A DNA stretch of 23,254 nucleotides from an uncultured Treponema sp. (lineage in GTDB: Bacteria > Spirochaetota > Spirochaetia > Treponematales > Treponemataceae): contig CALFIX010000042.1 in the NCBI GenBank assembly GCA_937877515.1, positions 1 through 23,254 on the forward strand, read 5' to 3'. This document shows positions 7,610 through 17,320 of the stretch, piece after piece. The stretch's first letter is position 1; each line of letters starts with the position of its first letter. The notes beneath the pieces were generated by a model. The model did no database searches. It was given only the letters and a program-made list of their open reading frames with translations, and was not told the origin of the DNA. The position numbers and the translations under genes are program-made.

Positions 7610-8680
7610 ATGCTCTACTATTTGGGTGGACTTTTAAAAAATTTTTTTGGTCCAGCACGACTGCTGCAATCTTACGCAGTTCTTACAGCACTTGCACTTT
7701 ATACAGGTTTTTTCATAACCCAAAAATTACTTCCAAAATTTTATAAATTTTTACCAAGCGACAGAGGAAGAGAATTTACTCTTACAAAAGAAGCTGCAAA
7801 AGGTAAGCCTACGGGAAGCGGCGTTGTATTTATTACAATGTTCGTTATTCTTTGTTTTTTGATTATTCCAATGGATTTTGTTCATATCGGAATTTTAATT
7901 CTTACCTGGCTTATGATGCTTACAGGATTTTTAGACGACAGAAGCGAAAAAGGTTGGGGAGAATACATAAAAGCATTACTTGACTTAATTTTAAGCGTTG
8001 CAGCTTCATTCCTGTTAGCTTACGGACTTTCGCAGGACTCTCCTGACGGAAAACTTTACTTCTGGCTTCCATTTATCTCTCACATAATACACGTACCCAC
8101 ATGGCTTTACATAATAATTACAACCGTAATGTTATGGGCCTCTGTAAATACGACAAACTGTACAGACGGCGTTGACGGCCTGAGTTCTTCTCTTGTTCTT
8201 CTGGCTTTAATTACAATGGGAATGATTTTCTACGTTATCTTAGGACATGTAGACATTGCGGCATATCTTTTAGTTCCTCACTTACCGGATGGAGCCGTTT
8301 GGGCTGTTATGACTTTTTGTTTAGCCGGTGTTTTAATGGGCTACCTTTGGCATAACTCTTTTCCAAGTTCAGTTTTAATGGGAGACGCAGGAAGCAGAGC
8401 CTTAGGTTTTTACATTGGCGCCTGCGTAATGATAAGCGGTAACCCATTTTTATTCTTAGCAACATCTTCAATAATTTTTATAAATGGCGGAATGGGGCTT
8501 TTAAAGGTTTTCCTAAAAAGATTTTTTCATATAAGCATTTTTGAAAAAATAAGGTTCCCGCTTCACGACCACATGAGAAAAAATCACGGCTGGTCGCCAA
8601 CACAAGTTTTAATAAGATTTTTAAGCATTCAAATTTTAATAACAGTTGCCATGCTTGGAATATTCTTTAAGATTAGATAA
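7610..8680 (+). CDS. mraY: phospho-N-acetylmuramoyl-pentapeptide-transferase
   Basis: MraY attaches phospho-MurNAc-pentapeptide to undecaprenyl phosphate, making lipid I in the cytoplasmic membrane. The protein of about 356 residues is strongly hydrophobic, with around ten membrane helices. It has TGFLDDRSEKGW (Asp pair), NTTNCTDGVDGLSS, MGDAGSRALGF, and the loop PLHDHMRKNHGW followed by a C-terminal helix ending FFKIR, as in MraY. The usual loop is PxHHHxxxxGW; here the middle His is Asp, and the GDxGS motif is followed by Arg instead of Leu. The start at ATG 7610 is chosen because GAGGGGGAG lies six bases upstream; a TTG at 7568 would add 14 residues with no support. The gene stands apart from the usual mur/dcw neighbours. 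Confidence 0.88.
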   Translation: MLYYLGGLLKNFFGPARLLQSYAVLTALALYTGFFITQKLLPKFYKFLPSDRGREFTLTKEAAKGKPTGSGVVFITMFVILCFLIIPMDFVHIGILILTWLMMLTGFLDDRSEKGWGEYIKALLDLILSVAASFLLAYGLSQDSPDGKLYFWLPFISHIIHVPTWLYIIITTVMLWASVNTTNCTDGVDGLSSSLVLLALITMGMIFYVILGHVDIAAYLLVPHLPDGAVWAVMTFCLAGVLMGYLWHNSFPSSVLMGDAGSRALGFYIGACVMISGNPFLFLATSSIIFINGGMGLLKVFLKRFFHISIFEKIRFPLHDHMRKNHGWSPTQVLIRFLSIQILITVAMLGIFFKIR

Positions 8681-8726
8681 AAAACATGCAACTTTAAAGC
8701 ACACTTTATTTAGGAGCTAAAAAAAA

Positions 8727-9989
8727 ATGGAAAAACGTAGAGTTGTCATTACAGGAATGGGAGTTGTTTCTCCTGTAGGAAACACTGTAGAAGAAGCCTG
8801 GACAAGTGTTAAAAACGGAAAAAGCGGAATAGGAAAAATTACACTCTTTGACTCTTCCCGCGTCGATGTAAAAATTGCTGCAGAAGTAAAAGACTTTAAC
8901 ATAGAAAACTATGGCATTCCAAACCGTGCAACAAGAAAGATGGCACGCTTTTCAAAATTCTGCCTGGGTGCAACAGCTCAAGCTGTTCAAGATGCAGGCT
9001 ACACAAAAGAGACCCTGCAAAACGACAAAGTTGGAGTCTTAGTAGGCTGCTGTATTGGTGGAATGGACGCAACAAGTGAAGGCTTTAAGAAAATTGACGA
9101 CCCGGAAGCAGGTCCTTCTAGAATTCCTCCTCTGACTACACCACTTATGATTTCTAACGAAGCTGCGGCAAATGTAAACATTTACTACGGACTTAAAGGC
9201 TTTTCATGGACAATGGGAACAGCCTGTGCTTCAGGAACAGATGCTATTGGTTTAGCATTAGATGTAATAAGAAGCGGTCGTTGTGACGTTTGCATTACAG
9301 GTGGAACAGAAGCTGCAATTACAGAATTTTCAATAGCAAGCTTTGTTGCCTTACAAGCACTTTCTCATAGTTACAATGAAACTCCAGAAAAAGCCAGTCG
9401 TCCATTTGACAAAGACAGAGACGGATTTGTTTTAGGAGAAGGCAGTGCAATGTTTGTTTTAGAAGAACTTGAGCATGCAAAAGCCAGAGGTGCAAAAATA
9501 TATGCAGAAGTAGCAGGCTTTGGTTCAAGCTGTGATGCCTACCACATTACAGCTCCTCTAAAGGACGGAAGCGGAGCGGCACTTGCCGTAAAGGAAGCTC
9601 TTGAAGATGCAGACTTAAAGCCAGAAGACATTCAGTACTACAATGCACATGGAACTTCTACAAAAGCAAACGACTCCGGCGAAACAGCCATGTTAAAACT
9701 TGCATTTGGAGAACATGCAAAAAAACTGCACATCTCCAGTACAAAAAGCATGACAGGACACTTAGTTGGAGCCGCGGGGGCCATAGAAGCTTTATTCTGC
9801 GTTAAAGCAATAAACGAAGGTTTTATACCACCTACCATAAACCTTGAAAACCAAGACGTAGAAGGCGGATGCGACTTAAATTACACTCCAAATATAGGTG
9901 TAAGAGAAAAAGTTAAAGCCACGGCATCAGCTTCACTTGGCTTTGGTGGACACAACGGATGCATAATTCTAAAAGAGTATACTGAATAG
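8727..9989 (+). CDS. fabF: beta-ketoacyl-ACP synthase II
   Basis: FabF condenses malonyl-ACP with a growing acyl-ACP in fatty-acid elongation (cytoplasm). The 420-residue protein starts MEKRRVVITGMGVVSPVG. It has the active-site Cys in GTACASGTDAIG (about residue 165), the first catalytic His in NAHGTSTKANDSGE (about 306) and the second in TGHLVGAAGAIE (about 343), and it ends in the glycine-rich SLGFGGHNGC. These are all diagnostic of KAS II. TAGGAG lies ten bases before the ATG. It follows mraY by 46 bases with no terminator between, so the two may be co-transcribed. It ends at a strong terminator. Confidence 0.95.
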   Translation: MEKRRVVITGMGVVSPVGNTVEEAWTSVKNGKSGIGKITLFDSSRVDVKIAAEVKDFNIENYGIPNRATRKMARFSKFCLGATAQAVQDAGYTKETLQNDKVGVLVGCCIGGMDATSEGFKKIDDPEAGPSRIPPLTTPLMISNEAAANVNIYYGLKGFSWTMGTACASGTDAIGLALDVIRSGRCDVCITGGTEAAITEFSIASFVALQALSHSYNETPEKASRPFDKDRDGFVLGEGSAMFVLEELEHAKARGAKIYAEVAGFGSSCDAYHITAPLKDGSGAALAVKEALEDADLKPEDIQYYNAHGTSTKANDSGETAMLKLAFGEHAKKLHISSTKSMTGHLVGAAGAIEALFCVKAINEGFIPPTINLENQDVEGGCDLNYTPNIGVREKVKATASASLGFGGHNGCIILKEYTE

Positions 9990-9998
9990 ACATAAAAT

Positions 9999-10041
9999 AA
10001 ATGCTTGCAGAAATTAAAAAGTTTTTGCAGGCATTTTTTAT
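9999..10041 (+). terminator. rho-independent terminator after fabF
   Basis: A 15-bp hairpin with arms at 9999-10013 and 10022-10036, including two G-U pairs, encloses an eight-base loop. It runs into a T-rich tract. It closes the mraY-fabF unit. Confidence 0.85.
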
Positions 10042-10045
10042 TTAT

Positions 10046-10074
10046 TTGAAGTTATCATTCTAATATGTTAAAAT
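10046..10074 (+). promoter_or_regulatory. promoter of the addB-addA operon, leaderless arrangement
   Basis: TTGAAG (10046-10051), a 17-bp spacer and TAAAAT (10069-10074) with a preceding TGN extended -10. Six bases follow and then the addB ATG, with no Shine-Dalgarno site. Sigma-70 start sites fall about seven bases after the -10, so the mRNA should begin at the ATG. Confidence 0.6.
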
Positions 10075-10080
10075 ACATTC

Positions 10081-13026
10081 ATGATAACAAAAATAGCTGA
10101 ACCTTCCGACATTTCTTTAATCATTTCTGAGCATCTAAAAAATAAAATTCAGTCAAATGAAAAACCTCTTTTTGTCTTTTCTTCTGACATTGCATCTGAT
10201 TCCTGGTCGGAATGGGCAGCAAGAAATCCTGACGATTCTGGAGTAAGTGCAGTAGCATTAGAAGATTTTACTGCATGGGATAAATTTAAAGGTACCTATC
10301 TTGGAGCAAATGTTTCAGAAAAAACATGTATACCTTCTCTTTTAAGAAAAATTTTTATAAGATCTTTAATACATCAAAACTTAACAGAAAAATTTATTAC
10401 AAAAATAATTCCCTCTAGTAAAGAAGATTCAGAAAACGCCTATGCCTTTACAGACTATCTTACAAAAATTCTTCCGTCTATAAAGCTATGGCATAAAAAA
10501 TACACAGAATACCTGAAAAAGGAAGGTCTTAGTCCAGAGGCAGACAGCGACACAGAAAACAAAGACTATTACGAACTCTACACCAGATACAACAGCTTTC
10601 TTGAAAGCAACAATTTTTTTGAACCTTCCTGGCTTGAACCAGAATTTGTAGAAAAAGAAAAGACCATCATCATTTTTTACCCAGAAATTTTAGAAGACTT
10701 TACAGAATACGAAGAAGTTTTTTCTAAATCCCAAAATGTAATTTTAGTAACACTCCCTGAACAGAAACCAGAAAACAAACCTTTAGTTTACCACTTTGAA
10801 GATTCGCGTACAGAATTACGGCGAACACTCTTACGTATTCGTGCATTAAACCAAAGTGGTGTTCCCTGGACACACATTGCACTAAGCCTTCCAAACATGG
10901 AAATATACAAGCCCTACATAAAACGCGAAGCTAAAAAATATTGTATACCAGTAAATATAAGAGCCGGAGAAAAACTAACACAAAATTGTGCAGGCTCCAT
11001 TTTTAGATGCATACAGGACTGCTATAATTCTAATTTTTCTTACGAAAGTGTGCGTACCCTTTTACAAAATGAATATGTTCCATGGAAAGATGAAGTTAGA
11101 GTACGAAAAGAAAATCTTTTACGTCTTGGAAACGAACTTAGAACACTTTGCTCATATGAAAAAGACGAAAACTCAACAGAAGTTACAGATGTATGGCTAG
11201 AAGCTTTAAAAAACGTAGACAATACAGAACAACTAGAAATAAATTTTTACACAGATTTAAAAAGAGAAGTTACGAGTCTTTCAAAATCAAAAGATTTTTC
11301 TTCTCTAAAAAAAGCATGGTTTATATTTAGAGAAGCATTTTTAGACAGCGAAAACTTTTCTGGCGATGCAAATAAAATTTTAGGTAGATGCCTTACAGAA
11401 TTAGACAACATTACAGAAATAGAAGAACGCTATATAAAGCCGCTAAACCTTACCGTAGAAAACCCGTTTAGTTTTTTTGTTAACGAGCTTAATTCTAAAA
11501 TTTACAAACCTCAGGAAGAAATAAACGGAGTTTCGGTTTTTCCATACAAGCTTTCTGCTCAGGCATATTTTGAATGGCAGTTTGTGCTTGACGCTTCGCA
11601 AAAAAATTTAGACATACCTTATAAAAAACTTTCATTTTTAAATGCTGAAAAAAGAAAAACTCTGTTAGGAAAAGAATCCGAAAACACCTCTAGTGCTTCA
11701 GAGGCATTTATAAGGCTATATGCAAAAAAACTCCCCCCCTCAGAAGTAATATTTTCTTATGCTTCAGAAACATTTACAGGTTTTTCCATAGCTCACAATT
11801 CATTAAAAAGAATTCAAAATCAGCTAAACCCATTACAAGAATTAGACAGTACAGATTTTATCTTAAACGAACAAAATTCCATCTTAAACAAAGATTTTTC
11901 TATTCCTCCTAACATAACGTTACAGCAAAAAGAAAGTTTTGAAACTTGGGCTAAAAAAACAGAAAACTTTAGTGATGAAGAAGATTTCAAAGTTTCTGAA
12001 AACATAAAATCTTTAATACAAGAAAAAATTGCAACTAGCAGAGGTAAAAATACACCTGTTGCAACTCAGTCAGACTTAAAAAACTTTTACCCATGCCCAA
12101 GAAAATGGATTTTTTCTAAAATATTAAGCTTAAAAGAAGACTCTTTAGACACAAGCCTAATGCAAACTTTTGACATGGGAAACTTAAACCACAAAATTTT
12201 AGAACTCTATATGAATAGCCTTAACCAAAACGGTAAATCTCTTCCTTTACTACAAGCAAATAATAAATTTAGCGAAGAAAAAAGTATTTTTGAGGAGTTA
12301 GAAACTTTTACAGACAAAGCTATTCACAACTCGAACATGGATTTTAAAAACAGCCCAATAGTTTTGCATACTTTAGAAGCACAAAAAGATTCTATTACAA
12401 AAAACATATTAAACTTTTTACACAGTCTTTGTGCAGACTTTGGAGGCTATAATGTCTATGCCACAGAAAAATCATTTTCTTCTAAAACAGAAAACGGTAC
12501 TGAACTTTACGGAAAAATAGACTGCATACTTACAAACCCAACATCAGGAGACTTTGTTATTATAGATTACAAAAACACAGAATCTTCCATTCCTGGAGCT
12601 GAAAAATTTGCAGATGAAAATAATATTTTGGGCGATTTTCAAATGCCAATGTATATTACACTTTTAAAAGACAATTGCATAAAAGAAGATTCAACTCTAA
12701 AAATAGAAAAAGCTTATTTTTATGCAATAAAAAATGGAAAAAGAATACCTGCACTTACAGAAAAAAGTAGTAGGACAAAAAAAGCTGAGCCCGAAATATT
12801 TTTTAACGAAACCATTCCTGCTTTTAAAAACTATGCAGACAACTTTGCAAAAAACATAAAAGAAAACAATTTTTCTCCTGTAAAACATACAGAAAAAAAA
12901 GAGCAATACATAAATGTAGACTCTTTTACAGACTGCAAAAAATGTAATTTTAAAGGCATTTGCAGAACAACGTTCAGTGTTGGTTCAAAGAAAATTCCTC
13001 ACGTAAACGACAAAGAGGCAAAATAA
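10081..13026 (+). CDS. addB: AddB-like subunit, PD-(D/E)XK nuclease with Fe-S cysteines
   Basis: A 981-residue partner of the adjacent AddA-type helicase. Its C-terminal third carries a RecB/AddB-type nuclease. A first cysteine lies in NFYPCPRKWIF (about residue 670), followed by MGNLNHKILELY, the active-site Asp in YGKIDCILT (about 813) and the Asp-x-Lys of VIIDYKNTE (about 829), then QMPMYITLL. Three more cysteines are in CKKCNFKGIC (about 952-961). This one-plus-three cysteine layout is the iron-sulfur staple known in AddB nucleases. The N-terminal two thirds look like the degenerate helicase half; I see no Walker A motif. It is shorter than B. subtilis AddB. The complex would process double-strand breaks for RecA loading. 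Its stop overlaps the start of addA (TAATG), so translation is probably coupled. Confidence 0.8.
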   Translation: MITKIAEPSDISLIISEHLKNKIQSNEKPLFVFSSDIASDSWSEWAARNPDDSGVSAVALEDFTAWDKFKGTYLGANVSEKTCIPSLLRKIFIRSLIHQNLTEKFITKIIPSSKEDSENAYAFTDYLTKILPSIKLWHKKYTEYLKKEGLSPEADSDTENKDYYELYTRYNSFLESNNFFEPSWLEPEFVEKEKTIIIFYPEILEDFTEYEEVFSKSQNVILVTLPEQKPENKPLVYHFEDSRTELRRTLLRIRALNQSGVPWTHIALSLPNMEIYKPYIKREAKKYCIPVNIRAGEKLTQNCAGSIFRCIQDCYNSNFSYESVRTLLQNEYVPWKDEVRVRKENLLRLGNELRTLCSYEKDENSTEVTDVWLEALKNVDNTEQLEINFYTDLKREVTSLSKSKDFSSLKKAWFIFREAFLDSENFSGDANKILGRCLTELDNITEIEERYIKPLNLTVENPFSFFVNELNSKIYKPQEEINGVSVFPYKLSAQAYFEWQFVLDASQKNLDIPYKKLSFLNAEKRKTLLGKESENTSSASEAFIRLYAKKLPPSEVIFSYASETFTGFSIAHNSLKRIQNQLNPLQELDSTDFILNEQNSILNKDFSIPPNITLQQKESFETWAKKTENFSDEEDFKVSENIKSLIQEKIATSRGKNTPVATQSDLKNFYPCPRKWIFSKILSLKEDSLDTSLMQTFDMGNLNHKILELYMNSLNQNGKSLPLLQANNKFSEEKSIFEELETFTDKAIHNSNMDFKNSPIVLHTLEAQKDSITKNILNFLHSLCADFGGYNVYATEKSFSSKTENGTELYGKIDCILTNPTSGDFVIIDYKNTESSIPGAEKFADENNILGDFQMPMYITLLKDNCIKEDSTLKIEKAYFYAIKNGKRIPALTEKSSRTKKAEPEIFFNETIPAFKNYADNFAKNIKENNFSPVKHTEKKEQYINVDSFTDCKKCNFKGICRTTFSVGSKKIPHVNDKEAK

Positions 13027-16000
13027 TGGCTTACGAATATTTAAACTTACTTCCAAAAGAATTAGACGACCGCCAAAGAGCTGTATGTTGCACAACAAAA
13101 AACTCAGTTGTTGCAGCAGGGGCAGGAAGTGGTAAAACACAGGTTCTTGCAACTCGCTTTGCATGGCTTGTTATGAGTTGTAACATTCCTGCTTCTAAAA
13201 TTTTAACTCTTACGTTTACAAAAAAAGCAGCTGGCGAAATGTATGAACGCATTTACGACACTCTTTCTTTACTTGCAGAAAACGAAAACACACCAGAGCC
13301 AGAAAAAAGCCGTGCAAAAAAAGCACTAGAAAATTTTGGAGAAACTCACATTCAAACCTTAGACTCTTATTGCGACTCCATAGTGCGGCAGGCGGCAGCC
13401 AGATACGGCATTCGTCCGGATTTTTCAACAGGTTCAAGTGACTCCGAAAAAGAATTAAAAGACAGTGCCCTACCCTTTGTTCTAAAATACAGAAACACAA
13501 CTGCTGTAAAAACATTTTCAAAACCCGGCGAATTACAAAATTTTGCAGACGAAGTTTTTGCTTCTACACTTTTTAATTACGTAAGCATAGCAGAACCCGA
13601 TAATTTTTTTACACAAAAATTTAATGAACAGGTTAAAGAAATTGTAAACACATTTAACTACCTTGTTTTAAAAGAAGGAACAAAGCCTTTATACCTTACA
13701 AAAGACATTTCTACACTACCAGAAATAAAGCAGCAAATAGAGAATATTCTTTACACCACTACAAAAAAAACTGACTACCTAGAAAATACAAAAAAAATAA
13801 AAGAAGAGTTAGAAAACTATATTTTATCCTGCGAAAGCATTACAGAAAATGAGATTTTTATAAAATACGACTCTGTTTTACTAAAAATAAAAAATCTTGA
13901 AGTTATTTTAGAAAAAGTTCAAACATTGCCTTCTGTTGGAGCCACTACAGAATTAAAAAAAATATTTAAACAGTTAAACCCTAAAAACAAACATGAAAAC
14001 GAAAACAGTTTTATTTATTTTATTACGTCTATAACAGATTTTATAAAAAACTTTAACGCTCAAAAAGAACTATATACTCTTTTAGATTTATTTCACACTC
14101 AAGTAAAAAGAGCAAAGAAAACTTCTGGAAAACTTTCTTTTAGAGATGTTCAAAAAATGGCTTTAGTAATTTTAAAAAATGAATATGATTTAAGAGAACA
14201 AGAATACAATGCCTACGACAAAATAATGATAGATGAGTTTCAGGACAACAACGGAGAAAACAAAGAGCTTTTATTTCTTTTAAGTTCCCTAAAAAACACA
14301 GACAAGCCCTTGACTGTAAAAGATATTGATAAAGAAAAACTCTTTTTTGTAGGAGACGAAAAACAGTCTATTTATAAATTTAGAGGTGCCGATGTTGCTG
14401 TTTTTAATGAACTTCAAAAAGGCTTTAAAGAAGAATACGGAAGCGAAAGCGTACTTCCTATGGAATACAATTATCGCTCAAACGCAGCTTTAATTACCTC
14501 TTTTAACCTTTTATTTGGAACAGACTCAGGCATTTTTAAAAGAAACACTGGTAACGACTTTGAAGCAGAATATCTAACAGACACAAAAAAATACAATAAA
14601 GAAATAAAAAAGCCTTTTACGCAAGAAGCTTTAACTTCTGAAAATGTAAAAGTACACTTTTGCATGTTAGACAAGCATTTAATAGAAAAATACAAAAAAT
14701 TACCAGATAAAAACAAAGAAGAATATTTAGATATAAATGAACAAATTGCCTACTACATAGCACAAAAGATAAAAGAAATAAAAGAAGCAACTCCTAAAGA
14801 GCAATTTAAATACTCAGATATTGCAATTTTAGACAAAAGCCGCTCTAAAAGAAAATTCATCACACGCTGGTTAAGCAATTTTGGCATTCCATACAGTATG
14901 GATCAAAATAGCACACTTTTTGAGTCTGGAATTATTTTTGACATATATACTTTCTTACGCCTATGTGCCTACCCGCAGGATAAAAACGCAATGGCGTCAT
15001 ACCTTGCGTCTCCTTTTGTAGGCTTAAATGAAAACGAAGTTGAAAAAATTCTTTCTTACAATTCAGAAGATTTAACTAACTTAGAAAAAGAACTTGGTTC
15101 TTCCTGGGAAAAATACAATAATGCAAAAGAATTTTACGAGACAAACAAAAACAAAGTCTTAAGCCAGTCCATTACGCAGAGCTTAGATTTACTATGGAAC
15201 AATACTGGCTACAGATACGAAACACTTTTAACGGAAGATGCATTTTTAAATTCCGAACAATTTGACATGCTTTACGAACTAGCCCGCACTTGTGACAGTG
15301 AAAACAAAAACTTAGCATGGTTTGTAGACCAGTTAGCTATTCAAAAAAATTCAGAAGAAAAAATGGATGCAAGCGATGACGATTTAGATTTAAACGTAAA
15401 GGATGTTACATACCCTGTAGAAAAATCTGATGCAGTTCAAATTCTTACAATTCACAAAAGCAAAGGCTTACAATACAAGCATGTTATAATATATGGCTGC
15501 ACATCTCCAAAAGAAAGACCTGACACTTCAAATGTATTTTTTACAGAGCGAACGGGAGTTTCTGTACAAATTCCAGAAACAGAAAACTATTTTAAAATTG
15601 CAACAAAAGATTTATATTCTAAAAAATGGCTTGCAGAATTTCGACGTATTTTATATGTAGCCATAACACGTGCAGAAGAAGATGTTTACATATTTGGAAA
15701 CATTGAATATACAAAAAAAGAATTTGAAAACGGCATGATAGATGAAAAAAAATTACTAGAACAGCAGCTAAGTAAATACTACAACGAATGGGAAACTGAC
15801 GAAAACTTTGCACTTAACGCTAAACAATACAAAAACGATGCACCTTTTGACTACATTGCATTAGAACCAAAAGATTATTCTGTATATAACACTATAAACG
15901 CAGAAAACACACAAAACTCCAGAAAGCAAATTTTAAACGCACTTTATAAAACATACAAAGACACACAAACGCCTATACAAGAAATAAAAACAGTTTTAGA

Positions 16001-16649
16001 TAAAACAACACCTTCTTCTACAGAAGATTCTAGCACAGCAGAAATTTACATAAGTCCTACACCAGACGTTTATGACAAAAAATTGCAAAACATTATAAAA
16101 AACATAAACGAAGGCTCTGAAGATTCATACAAAACAAATGATGAAAACTTCTTAGAAAATGAAAATTTTACAAGTGCAAACTTTGGAACTTTAGCACACG
16201 CGTACATGGAAGCTTTTGCATGTAATGTAAGTCCAGAAGAGTTTAGACCAGAGTACAAAATGTTTAAAAATCTTACAGAAACCCAAATTCTAGACGTAAA
16301 AAATATTTGTATTCAAATGGTTAATATATTTTCTAAAAGCTCAATGGGAAAAGCTTTAAAAGACGCACTAGCAGAGCATAGCTTTGTAAAAGCAGAATAT
16401 GAGTTTAAAACCATGATGGAAAACTTTTTAGTAAGAGGAAGCATAGACTTAATTTTTAAAAACAAAGACGGCACATATACTTTGCTAGACTACAAAAGCG
16501 ATAAAGAAATAAAACCTGCCACTTACTTTAAGCAGCAAAAATGGTATAGAACTGCAGCCTCACGGCTTTTAGGTTGCAAAGAAAAAGACATAAAATGCTT
16601 TTTATACTATCTTCGCTACAACGAAACCATAGAAATTATGATCAGTTAG
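13026..16649 (+). CDS. addA: AddA-like UvrD-family helicase-nuclease
   Basis: A 1207-residue superfamily 1 helicase with a C-terminal nuclease, the motor subunit of an AddAB/RecBCD-type break-processing enzyme. Helicase motifs appear in order: Walker A AAGAGSGKTQ (about residues 29-38), LTLTFTKKAAGEM (about 60), TLDSYCDSI, Walker B KIMIDEFQDN (about 399), GDEKQSIYKFRGAD (about 442), MEYNYRSN, ILTIHKSKGLQYKH (about 806) and LYVAITRAEEDVY (about 876). The nuclease has FGTLAHAYMEAF (about 1053), GSIDLIF (about 1138), LLDYKSDK (about 1154) and QKWYRTAASRL. The ATG at 13026 overlaps the addB stop. The C-terminus ends shortly after CFLYYLRYNETIEI, about where the family ends. The next base pairs already belong to a truncated barrel gene, so the last few residues may be altered. 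Confidence 0.9.
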   Translation: MAYEYLNLLPKELDDRQRAVCCTTKNSVVAAGAGSGKTQVLATRFAWLVMSCNIPASKILTLTFTKKAAGEMYERIYDTLSLLAENENTPEPEKSRAKKALENFGETHIQTLDSYCDSIVRQAAARYGIRPDFSTGSSDSEKELKDSALPFVLKYRNTTAVKTFSKPGELQNFADEVFASTLFNYVSIAEPDNFFTQKFNEQVKEIVNTFNYLVLKEGTKPLYLTKDISTLPEIKQQIENILYTTTKKTDYLENTKKIKEELENYILSCESITENEIFIKYDSVLLKIKNLEVILEKVQTLPSVGATTELKKIFKQLNPKNKHENENSFIYFITSITDFIKNFNAQKELYTLLDLFHTQVKRAKKTSGKLSFRDVQKMALVILKNEYDLREQEYNAYDKIMIDEFQDNNGENKELLFLLSSLKNTDKPLTVKDIDKEKLFFVGDEKQSIYKFRGADVAVFNELQKGFKEEYGSESVLPMEYNYRSNAALITSFNLLFGTDSGIFKRNTGNDFEAEYLTDTKKYNKEIKKPFTQEALTSENVKVHFCMLDKHLIEKYKKLPDKNKEEYLDINEQIAYYIAQKIKEIKEATPKEQFKYSDIAILDKSRSKRKFITRWLSNFGIPYSMDQNSTLFESGIIFDIYTFLRLCAYPQDKNAMASYLASPFVGLNENEVEKILSYNSEDLTNLEKELGSSWEKYNNAKEFYETNKNKVLSQSITQSLDLLWNNTGYRYETLLTEDAFLNSEQFDMLYELARTCDSENKNLAWFVDQLAIQKNSEEKMDASDDDLDLNVKDVTYPVEKSDAVQILTIHKSKGLQYKHVIIYGCTSPKERPDTSNVFFTERTGVSVQIPETENYFKIATKDLYSKKWLAEFRRILYVAITRAEEDVYIFGNIEYTKKEFENGMIDEKKLLEQQLSKYYNEWETDENFALNAKQYKNDAPFDYIALEPKDYSVYNTINAENTQNSRKQILNALYKTYKDTQTPIQEIKTVLDKTTPSSTEDSSTAEIYISPTPDVYDKKLQNIIKNINEGSEDSYKTNDENFLENENFTSANFGTLAHAYMEAFACNVSPEEFRPEYKMFKNLTETQILDVKNICIQMVNIFSKSSMGKALKDALAEHSFVKAEYEFKTMMENFLVRGSIDLIFKNKDGTYTLLDYKSDKEIKPATYFKQQKWYRTAASRLLGCKEKDIKCFLYYLRYNETIEIMIS

Positions 16650-16867
16650 GAAAAACAAACCGCCTTCATGGTTGGGTAGATTTTAACATTAATGCTAGTA
16701 TTGATTGTTATGGAGAAATGAGATACCACACTTCATTTAGCGATACAATTACATCTGGTGGAAATACAGCAAGTCAATTTGCACTTGATGACTATTCAAT
16801 TGACCGCGACGCAGGCGACTTTGCAGGAGAGTCTGCAATACGTGTTGGCGTTCGCTTTGATTTCTAA
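16650..16867 (+). pseudogene. 3' fragment of an outer-membrane beta-barrel protein gene
   Basis: Directly after the addA stop, in another frame, about 70 codons stay open and read like the end of a beta-barrel protein. Alternating residues appear in GWVDFNINASIDCYGEMRYH, and the end is AIRVGVRFDF with a terminal Phe, the usual outer-membrane barrel signal. The frame has no start, ribosome-binding site or signal peptide of its own; barrel-like sequence begins around 16635, inside the last codons of addA. I read it as the remnant of a gene whose 5' part was deleted when the addA end and the barrel end were joined. It differs in sequence from the complete barrel protein at 20495. Confidence 0.6.
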
Positions 16868-16885
16868 TTTAGGAGTAACAGATAT

Positions 16886-17320
16886 ATGAAGAAATTTAAA
16901 ATTCTAACTGTTCTTGCAACAGCTATTGCAATTATTTCTTTAGCAAGCTGTGTAACAAAATATGACGACTTGGACTACGATAACGGTACAGTATATTTGC
17001 GCGGTGCCGCAGGAACAACCGTTAATGGAACAGCAATAGACTGGGATACAGGAGTTTCATTTACATGGAATTCAACAGATAGTGTATGGGAAGGAACTGT
17101 TGTTGTATCTTCTACTAGTTATCAATTTAAGTTTTTTATAAATGGTTCTTACGAACAAGGCTCTGACACACTAGATAAAATTGAGGATTCTACGCAGAAA
17201 GAATTATTTGAAACTGTAGATGATGGTTATGCCGGAACTAATCTTACAGCAAAAGCAACAGGAACTTATGCTTTTGTTGTAGATCTTGTAAATGAAGCTA
17301 CATCAGTTACTAAACAATAA
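16886..17320 (+). CDS. small lipoprotein with a possible starch-binding-like (CBM48-like) domain
   Basis: A 144-residue protein with a type II signal peptide: MKKFKIL, a hydrophobic core, then the lipobox LASC with Cys22. The mature part contains TWNSTDSVWEGTVVV and YQFKFFINGSYEQGSD, a pattern like the W...Y.FKF.VDG strand pair of AMPK glycogen-binding and CBM48 beta-sandwich domains, so sugar binding at the cell surface is possible but not proven. TAGGAG lies 11 bases before the ATG. It follows a barrel-gene fragment and may once have been in an operon with it. No terminator is seen after it; instead another strong ribosome-binding site follows. Confidence 0.65.
   Translation: MKKFKILTVLATAIAIISLASCVTKYDDLDYDNGTVYLRGAAGTTVNGTAIDWDTGVSFTWNSTDSVWEGTVVVSSTSYQFKFFINGSYEQGSDTLDKIEDSTQKELFETVDDGYAGTNLTAKATGTYAFVVDLVNEATSVTKQ

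Noticed and set aside
12960..13025. Upstream in-frame ATG giving addA 22 extra residues
   Set aside because: The extension lies inside the Fe-S cysteine region of addB and has no ribosome-binding site; the TAATG overlap start gives the normal N-terminus.
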